Source: Lojkania enalia
Taxonomy: Eukaryota > Ascomycota > Dothideomycetes > Pleosporales
Assembly: GCA_010094045.1 (NCBI GenBank)
Contig: ML986617.1
Coordinates: 124,001-188,000, forward strand
Length of the DNA: 64,000 nt
Reading direction: 5' to 3'
The notes under the pieces are model-generated. The model did not search any database. It was given only the letters and a program-made list of their open reading frames with translations, and was not told the origin of the DNA. The translations under genes were made by a program, and so were the position numbers. Shown piece after piece: positions 56,421 through 64,000 of this stretch. Numbering within the stretch: the first letter of the stretch is position 1; each line of letters opens with the position of its first letter.

Positions 56421-57046
56421 ATGGCGGCCCCGGCCAACTTCATTGGCATTGAAGCTATCAAAGACCTCGAACCCAAGGCCTCAATTGACCCAATTCCGCT
56501 ACTGACCCTCGCAATCATTCTTGTTACGCTTAGCGCTGGTGCCATGTAGGTGACTTAATATCTGATGCATTGCTTTAGTGTCCTAATATAGTTTCTAGAT
56601 ACCTCTGGAGACGCCGCCACAAGCAGAAGCAAGGAGCCAAAAATGAGGAAGAAAAGGCCCGAGACTCAGAGCAATCAGACCTAGAGGCCGCAAGGCCTGT
56701 GGAAAAAGTTGCGCCTCGCAGCTCCTGGGCTCGCCAATCTCTTCCCAAGCCAGCTAATGACCAAACTCCTCCCCGAGGGCCATCTGAGGTGCAGAAGCCC
56801 CACGAATATACCTCATCTCGCGATTTTGCAAGTCAACCTGGAAAAAGCACTATCGAAAGCTCAGAAAAAGGCACCACAAACAATCTCGACTCGACCATCA
56901 AGGCCGTCCCGTCCGAAGCACAAAGGACCACCGAGCGAGCCCGCTCCCGTACTTCCTCTCTTCAGCGAACGGAGAGTCCCAAATCCAAGATCCTTCCTCC
57001 GATTAAGGAAGACGGCGGACCTGACGAATTAGACGTACAGAAATAA
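56421..57046 (+). CDS. small single-pass membrane protein, uncharacterised
   Basis: Exon 1 is 56421-56545, a 53-nt intron is 56546-56598 (donor GTAGGT, acceptor TCTAG) and exon 2 is 56599-57046; 190 aa. Exon 1 ends in a membrane helix (IPLLTLAIILVTLSAGA), which continues into exon 2 as IYLWRRRHKQKQ; the phase-2 join makes the codon for Ile. Using the next GT instead would leave a TAG in frame. After the basic stop-transfer sequence the protein is disordered, Ser/Pro/Lys-rich, with no domain. There is no cleavable signal before the helix, so the N-terminus of about 28 residues is probably luminal or extracellular. Family unknown. Confidence 0.65.
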
Positions 57047-57865
57047 AAGAATCGCAAATGGTGCAATAAGAAAGCGGATGACGAATTAATAATATCATGC
57101 AACGGAAGGAGATAGTGTAGTGAGGTTTTTCTTTAAGTCTACTCGGTGTTTTGGGAAGTACTCTTCGCATTAGCATGGCACAGAAGAGATTAGCGGGAGT
57201 ATCTCTGATGGTAGCCATCGCTGTAAGTGCCTTTCTTTGGGGTTATGTGCTCACTTCCTTGTACTCTAAATTCCACGTCTAAGGCATTTCATGTTTTGTG
57301 GTAAAATCATTGAAGAGCAAGAGAATCCCTATTGTTGCTGTTGTCTGCACCGTTCTTCAGCCTGTGTATATTATCGTTTCTACCCGGTCTATATTCTGGC
57401 CTGCTGAACAATATTTGAACTTGCTGTAGTGTTCTAATAAAAATTACCACGATATTGGTAAAGGCACTGACTTTGAGTCGCCATGGATTTACCTCTAACG
57501 TATCGTTCGCTCGTGGTTGAGCTTGCTTATCTATTCACTTTATATAGTAATATTATTTCTACTTTACCGTAGAGATTCGTTGTTCGTTTGCCTGAGGGTT
57601 GAAGGAAAAGACTAAACGCCTGGAGAAGACTAGACGCTATCTCATATCTACGGAAGATTAGCGTCCTTGCATCTTCTCAAACGTCATCGACAAGGTCGCG
57701 TGCCTTTACCACGTCTCAAGCTTTCCTCTGGTAGTAGGTAGGTAATTGGCATGCTATGATTTGCCTTTAGTTGCATAAACTGATTTCAGAGGGTCGAAGC
57801 AGAGCCTTCACGAACCACTCCTATGTTGCTCTATCCATTTATTATCATTTCACCCCCTCACAACC
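57047..57865. other. intergenic, no gene recognised
   Basis: AT-rich DNA with no long frames; holds the promoter of the DHH gene at its right end. Confidence 0.45.
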
Positions 57866-59264
57866 ATGCTGAGTCCGCCGAAACGCAAGGCTGCAGACGC
57901 GAATTCTCCAATTAAATCAAAGAAGCCCAAAATATTGATACCTGAATACCACTTAGCACTGCAAAGATGCGACAAATCCGGGGAAGTTGTGTGGCCCGCT
58001 CCCAAAGAGCAGATCGAGCTGTCACGGGCCCGAATCCTAGAATGGTAATATTATCTATCCCATTTATATTATCTCATTATAACTTCACTCACATATACTC
58101 ACTATTTGCAGCGCAAAAGCCGGAAAGCTGACATTGATTGTACCCGACAAGGACGCTGACGGCCTTTCGTCTGGTGCCATACTGCATCACACTCTAACGT
58201 CACTTGGACTTTCGTCATCTCTCATTTCGGTCTACTTCCCGTCAAAGGGATTAAGTATTCACGATAAATCTACAAGGGAAGCAATAACCTCCAAAGCTTC
58301 TTCCTACATCTTTGTCTTAGATCAAGGCTCTCGCAAGCCAGGGGCGGTATCTGATGCCCCTCACAAGGCTCTCATCATCGATCATCATTTCGCGGAGAAG
58401 GACGGGTTCCCGAAAGGCGCTGAATTTGTGACGGCGCACGATCGTCCTCCCGTAGCTACGAGCTCGCTACTCACGTATCATATATGTCTTCCATTACATC
58501 CGGATCTTAACGCGAAGATATCGTGGCTTGCTGCTCTCGGAATGCATGGTGATTTAGGTGGGGCAATAAAATGGCAACCTCCATTCCCGGATATGAATGA
58601 AACATTCAAACAGCATTCCAAGCAGTCCATCAACGCTGCTGTTGCCCTTGTCAATGCGCCTAGAAGATCGGCGGCGTACAATGTTGAGGCCGCTTGGTCT
58701 GCCGTGAGCAATGCAATTGGCCCCGCATCAATTCTGAATGATAAGACATTGGAAGCTGCCTCTATCGAAGTCCGGCAAGAGACGGAGCGATGCACCCATA
58801 CACCCCCGAAGTTCTCTGCCGATGCTACAATAGCGGTGCTCACCATATCTTCCGCCGCTCAGGTGCACCTAGTTATTGCGACTCGCTGGTCTGGTCATCT
58901 GAAGTCTAACAAATTAGAGATTGTCATGTGTGCAAATCAAGGCTACTTGCCGGGGATGGTCAACTTTTCATGTAGGATTGCAAAGGATGCCAGGGCAAGA
59001 GAGGGCGACGCGAAAGTCGACATTATCAAGAAGCTAGAGGGCATAGTCGCTGATCACAAAGATCTGAGGCAACGGCTAGGCGAGAGCTTTGCTAGAGGGC
59101 ACAAGGAGGCTAGCGGAGGAATAATGAAGAGAGATGACTGGGAGGCATTCAAGAAGTTGATGGGCATCGACGAAGACAGGAGAAAGAAAGTGGATAGTTC
59201 CCATAAAAGGTCCAAAAAGATAGCACAAAGGAACACACTCGCCAACTATTTCACTAAGTTGTGA
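57866..59264 (+). CDS. DHH-family phosphoesterase (RecJ-like fold)
   Basis: Exon 1 is 57866-58044, a 67-nt intron is 58045-58111 and exon 2 is 58112-59264; 443 aa. The phase-2 join reads ILE-CAKAGKLTLIVPD. DHH motifs are visible: motif I PDKDADGLSSG at about 71-81 (D72, D74, D76), the signature DHH at residues 150-152 in IIDHHFAEK, and LAALGMHGD as motif IV. The C-terminal half should be the DHHA1-like domain (ANQGYLPGMVNFSCRIA). The N-terminus carries basic clusters (PPKRKAAD, KSKKPK) that look like a nuclear signal, and the tail is also basic. DHH enzymes hydrolyse phosphodiester or pyrophosphate bonds with Mn2+; the substrate of this fungal group is not known to me. Confidence 0.85.
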
Positions 59265-60412
59265 AAGTCTGATCGGAAACATCTAGTATTAGTTCTCAGA
59301 TCACGCCCAAGTCCTACCATTCAAGCGGAATGGTAAACGGGGCGATAGGAAAGCTCGAATTCATGTAATAGGGGTCTTCGATTCGATAGGGTTTCTGCTA
59401 TGGAACAAAATCTAGATTTTTGCGCTTCAACAGTTAAATAGAAAGGCACTTCAAGTTTATCAACATGTTAGACAGGTAGGGTGGGCACAATGAATATTTA
59501 GAGACGGGAAGTGCGGCCGAGAAACGCGCTTCAACGGGGATCATATCAATATACTATAAGTATCATACTTCCGCGTTATCTCGACATGATCTCTCGATGG
59601 CTCGGGTTACGATGCGGCGTAGAACACAGCACAATCAGCAGACGTTGGGGCTTTCGGCCCTGATTTGGGGCACAGATCGAGTTAGACGAGTAAGGCTTTC
59701 CATATCAACGGTGAATGCCATTTGGGTTTCGAATCCCTCTCCTAGTCCTACTACTTGTCAATCAATGTAGCCATGCTCAGATGGAAGCAATAACACACAC
59801 ACACACACACACACTGGACAGAAACTAAATTGGAGCCGCCTTGGAGGGTCTCGCAACCATAGTTTTGGAGCATGAGTTTTGAAGAGGGACTAGATGTAGC
59901 AACTACGACTACGCCGCTTAAACAAAGCCTATGGTGAGGTGAGGTGGTTAAGATGGAGACTTAGCAAGAGTGGCCTATAGAGGCAATCACGAGCTGGAAG
60001 GGTAGGAAATTGCACACTCCGAGCTTACCAAATTCATTTTGATATTATGCTTTATTGTTTGGACTTATGACCTACCGGCTACTCCCTAGCCATGCCACAC
60101 ACCATACGCCTGGAACGACTCAGGGCTGTGCCCAACCCATCTCCACTCCCATAGCCACTGGCTATATCCCTCGAAATCTTCACATCCTCATACTAATCTG
60201 ATTCCGTAGGGAAAGGCTCTCGAGCCATAACCTATCTTTCTACGCCAACGCCAAAAATCCCAGTGTCTAGGTTGCGGCGCAGGTCTCTACATAAAAGATG
60301 GGGTTCCGTCAGGAGTCCTGAATAATCACCAATTGTGAAACGAATTTTTGTCCATTCGTTTGATCGCCTTCAAAATTCTTCTAGTCATTTTTACTCCTAC
60401 AGAAACCTTAAG
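59265..60412. other. intergenic with AC microsatellite
   Basis: No coding signal over 1.1 kb. The right end is the promoter and leader of the S41 peptidase gene; its frame is open from 60335 but the signal peptide starts at 60413. Confidence 0.45.
59793..59814. repeat. (AC)11 microsatellite
   Basis: Eleven perfect AC units in non-coding DNA. Confidence 0.9.
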
Positions 60413-62750
60413 ATGAGATCTCTCATCCCAGTTTTAGCCGCCTCAGCAGAGGCCCAACTTTTAATACCAAATCTCCCACGCCCAGCAACCACGGAATCAG
60501 CACCACTCCCCACACTCTTTAAGCGCGGCGAATTTATAGAGCCATGCGAAGAAGTGTCTGCCTCGTGGGCTGCCCAGCTACCAGAAGCCACCACCAATAT
60601 CAGAGTCCCTGCACAGTTAGCATTTGATTGCTTGAAGACGGTGCCTGTGGACACTGAGGGCGATCTAAAGGAAATTGAAGAGCTCAAAGAGTTAGCACAA
60701 TTCCAGTCTACACTAAGCTACCTCAAGGATGAGATACCATGGCACCATGAGGGCAGCATCGACGTCCTAGCCGGCCTTGACGAAATCGCTCAAGGCGTCC
60801 GTGATGGATTATACGACAGTGAATACGACGTCCAACTCGACCTGAAGCTGCTATTCCTCAGCGTCCATGACTTCCATTTCAACTGGTTCCCAGACATCCT
60901 AGCTATCATGCCATTCGCTAGGGAGGGCGCTCAGGTTATCTCCCTCTCCTCAGATGGCGTTTCGCTCCCGGATATCTACCTCCTAGATGATGTGAACCAG
61001 GCCCAGAACTTCAGCTTCGACCCATCGCCGATAACATCCATCAACGACCAGAACGCTACCGCTTATCTCGCGGATATCTCAAAGTTTGCGGATTACCGCA
61101 CCGCGGACGCCCGGTACAATACGCTCTTCCCGAACCAGGCGCACAGGAGTATTCGGAAGGAAGCACTTGGGCCGTGGGCTATGCAAGAAGTCTTCGACGG
61201 ACCCGTAACGAGCTTCGGGTTTGCGAATGGGACGAGCAAGGACTTTGACACGGTTGCTATCGTCCGTTCTAGTTTCGATTTCACAGACGTCAAGGACGGT
61301 CAATCATTCTTCGATGCATTCTGCCGCGGCCCCCAGGAGTCGAAGAGCGAAACGCCTGTAGTCGGGGTTCTACCTCCAGTATCATTAATTGGGTATCCTA
61401 AGCCATTCATCATGCAGAGCTCTGGAGCATTCCACGGTCACTTTCTAAACGATTCTGGGTACGGCGATGTTGCTGTCCTGGCTATCCCTAGTTTCATGCC
61501 ATTTATCGCTCGAGGAACCGAGGAAATTAACCCTGCGATCGAATGCCAAAAGGTGCTACGGGCCTTCTTCGAGACCATTGCAAAGCAAGGCAAGACGAAG
61601 CTCGTCATCGACCTACGCGGGAATGGCGGAGGTTTCATCGACTTGGCCTATGAAACGTTCAAGCAGCTGTTCCCAAACATAGAACCGTTCGGCGGGTCGC
61701 GCTACCGTGCGCATGAAGCGTTCGAAATATATAGCGCGCGGATATCCGAATTCGCCAGCAACGCCACGCTGGCAGAGGAAGATCCACTGCTCTACGGAGC
61801 CATCATTGCAGCAGCAGGAACGTTTGATTGGAGGGGGATACTGGATGCGGATTTCCAGCCCTTCTCCTCGTTCCGCGAGTATTACGGTCCCTATGTGCAC
61901 AACAACGACAACTTCACATCCATCCGCCGCTATAACGTACTTTTACCCTTTCCCCCTCCCTCAAATCCCCGCTAACAGCACGCAGTTCTCCAACACTATC
62001 AACGGCTACCCATCCGCCAACACCGGCCCAACCACCGCCTTCGAGCTCACCGGCTACCTCTCCTCCCCCACACCCGCTCAACCTTTTTCTCTGGAGAATA
62101 TCGTAATCCTCCAAGACGCCTTGTGCGGCTCCACATGCGCTATATTCAGCCAGCTGCTCCGCGAACAGGGACACGTGCAATCCATCGTCGTTGGCGGTCG
62201 CCCCGTCCCTGCACCCATGCAAGCTGTCGGCGGCACTAGAGGCTCGCAGGTCCTGGACATGGGGTCTCTTGTGGCCATGTCTGCTGCACTGCTCAAGTAC
62301 ACTTCCGCCATCATGGGCGCGGACGTTGCGCAGCGCATCAATGCGACCGCTATAGGCCGTCTAGCGCGAACGTCTCAGATACAAGTCCGCAGCATGCGGA
62401 GAGGCCAGTACCAGATCATGGGCAGGGTGAACTCGCTCGATGCGCTGCGCCAGGGCGACGACGGTCAAACGCCGCTGGAATTCGTGTTCGAGGCGGCGGA
62501 TTGTAGGGTTTTTGAGACCGTGGAGAGCTGGATGGATCCTAGCGTGCTATGGAAGATGGCTGTGGATGCGAAGTGGGGGGATGGTGAGTGTGTGCCGGGT
62601 TCCATGGGCCATGAAACGGCGATTGGAGTGGTTACGAAGAAAGCTTTCAATAGTAAAAAGAAGACGTTTGAGAGCGCGGCATCGGTAGTGAGGATCAGGG
62701 GATTTGTGGTTGTTGGGCTGGCGCTAGGTGTAGCGGTGCTTTTGGTGTGA
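60413..62750 (+). CDS. secreted S41-family serine peptidase, CPAF-like, possibly GPI-anchored
   Basis: Exon 1 is 60413-61936, a 49-nt intron is 61937-61985 and exon 2 is 61986-62750; 762 aa. I chose the ATG at 60413 (MRSLIPVLAASAEAQLL), a short secretion signal; an ATG at 60335 would bury it behind 26 residues. The peptidase core has VLAIPSFMP, LVIDLRGNGGG near residue 405, and after the intron VILQDALCGSTCAIFS with the likely nucleophile S557. The N-terminal 300 residues contain a HDFHFNW block typical of this fungal family. Two extra Cys flank the nucleophile. The C-terminus ends in a hydrophobic run (GFVVVGLALGVAVLLV) after a Ser/Ala-rich stretch, which fits a GPI signal or tail anchor. 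Expected outside the cell or in the wall; substrate unknown. Confidence 0.88.
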
Positions 62751-64000
62751 GCGTTGTGGGCTTTTTCCCTTGCGGGACGCTGAGGGGTTGGTCCTTTTCT
62801 TTTCTTCTCTCTTTTTTTCTTTTCTCTTGTACCTAGGATGTTGATATCATTGCTATCTTGATTGACATTTACTCGTCCTTGTGGTTCGGTGATGTGAATG
62901 TAAAGCATCTGTATTTCTTAGCTTAATGATCGATTGACACTGACGCTCAGGGTAGAGGCGCCTAGAGGCACAGATGTGGCTGACCGATTTGTATACTGTA
63001 TAATGCCATTCCATTTGTTGGGAGACCGAGTCTTCGGAGTCGTAAAAAAAACAGGATAGTAATCTCAGTGATGTCGCCATGCCATCCTAGTCACCTAGGC
63101 GGCAGACAAAGCCGAGAAAAGTGTGAGCCAAATTTAATATAGTACATTTAGAACATTCCAATGCCAATTTGCATAGGCCGTACATCGACATTAGATGACT
63201 GTGCGAGCCCAAACTAGGAACCTGGGGCCTTAGGCTTCCATTGTCACGATTGCGATGAGTAGATGGCTTGCATGGCCACGTGAAGCTTTTCTTGAAATTA
63301 TATTTTGATACTTGCGGACATGTAACTAACCAGTCAAAAAAGTATGACAGGGGTCGGGTATATGTAAAACGCGATTTTCTTGGCGCCCAGACCATACAAC
63401 AGATGTAGATGGCTTGTTGAGATGCTTGTTTCTCGGTAAAATCTCTTGCGATCGACAATAATAGTGCCATAATGTAAATGAGAAATCGATGGAATGAAGG
63501 ATCTAGACATAGTGGTGGATATTATGAGTTATTCCTCCCTAACAAGTCCAATGCCTAGTTATATTAGAATAGGAAAGGGGAGCTTGGATAGGATCTGAGA
63601 TAGGATGTAAATTAGTAGCGCCTCGATCGATCGTCGCAGGGCGGGATTTGGGGAAAAACAATTGTCCAATGGGGACGACCAAAAAAACCAGCTTTCTTGA
63701 ATACAAATTAATTCAAAAACCTTGAGGCTATGCACTTATTTTTCTTTATTCGCGTAATAAGGTTGCAAACAAATATCCAAATCGTTCGGCTTTTGTTCTC
63801 TATGGAGGCGCCGAACCCTTTGACTTGATTATTTGGCATTGTTAAGAGGGGCCACAGAATATCGTCTCGATCGAAGATGAGTTTCGAATCTAGCGGATTA
63901 TCGAGATATAAGAGGAAGACTTTCATTGGAGAGCGAAAATAGCGCAAAGCAAGCAACGGCCAGGATCGAACGCAAGGCGTGCAATGCCCATAGTCCTATT
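62751..64000. other. right end of window, no gene recognised
   Basis: Frames such as 63087-63470 and 63708-63956 on the minus strand have no domain and AT-driven composition. A pyrimidine-rich 3' UTR follows the peptidase. Confidence 0.45.

Noticed and set aside
59715..59745. Possible tRNA B-box near GGTTTCGAATCC
   Set aside because: One base too long for the T-loop and no cloverleaf around it.
63087..63470. 127-codon minus-strand open frame
   Set aside because: No domain, no conserved blocks, and no splice partners; likely chance.
63950..63985. Possible tRNA B-box (GGATCGAAC, minus strand GTTCGATCC)
   Set aside because: The flanking bases do not form a T-stem (two mismatches in five pairs) and no A-box lies at the right distance.
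1..64000. CRISPR arrays, bacterial operons or prophage
   Set aside because: No regularly spaced direct repeats; genes have spliceosomal introns and fungal families throughout.

Overview
The window looks like genomic DNA of a filamentous ascomycete (Pezizomycotina). Genes are split by short introns of about 49-67 nt with GT..AG ends, the genes lie on both strands without operons, and the proteins have fungal-typical architectures (EDE1, COG1, WWM1, SepA formin, DUF7053, MARVEL, Zn2Cys6 relic, NACHT/STAND). The class cannot be fixed from sequence alone. Exon joins given here were worked out by eye from reading frame, splice signals and family resemblance; none has transcript support.

Layout. 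0-3.6 kb: a DUF7053 gene running off the left edge, a MARVEL-type membrane protein, then gene-poor DNA. 3.6-28.7 kb: a dense housekeeping block with an EDC4-like decapping scaffold, a TDA3-like FAD oxidoreductase, COG1 (Golgi tether), WWM1-like WW protein, EDE1 (endocytic scaffold), a putative mitochondrial protein, an extended SDR, ERD2 (KDEL receptor) head-to-head with a GH85 endo-beta-N-acetylglucosaminidase, CDC123 and CWC21. 29-39 kb: an accessory zone with a 1329-aa NACHT STAND protein divergent from a DUF7025-type AAA ATPase, an unknown acidic/lysine-rich protein containing a 25-nt homopolymer, and long empty stretches. 39.4-47.9 kb: NAD-dependent formate dehydrogenase, a small membrane protein and a SepA/Bni1-type formin.

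48.5-56.1 kb is a gene graveyard: an aldehyde dehydrogenase pseudogene, the relic of a Zn2Cys6 transcription factor, an intact FAD-dependent amine/amino-acid oxidase, the relic of an MFS anion symporter, and an unrecognised antisense relic. Regulator + transporter + oxidase + aldehyde dehydrogenase is a plausible former catabolic cluster of which only the oxidase reads through. 56.4-62.8 kb: a small single-pass membrane protein, a DHH-family phosphoesterase and a secreted S41-type peptidase; the right end shows no gene I can support.

Many genes here have tiny first or last exons (22-40 nt) that simple ORF calling would miss. No tRNA, rRNA, CRISPR array or intact transposon was recognised.
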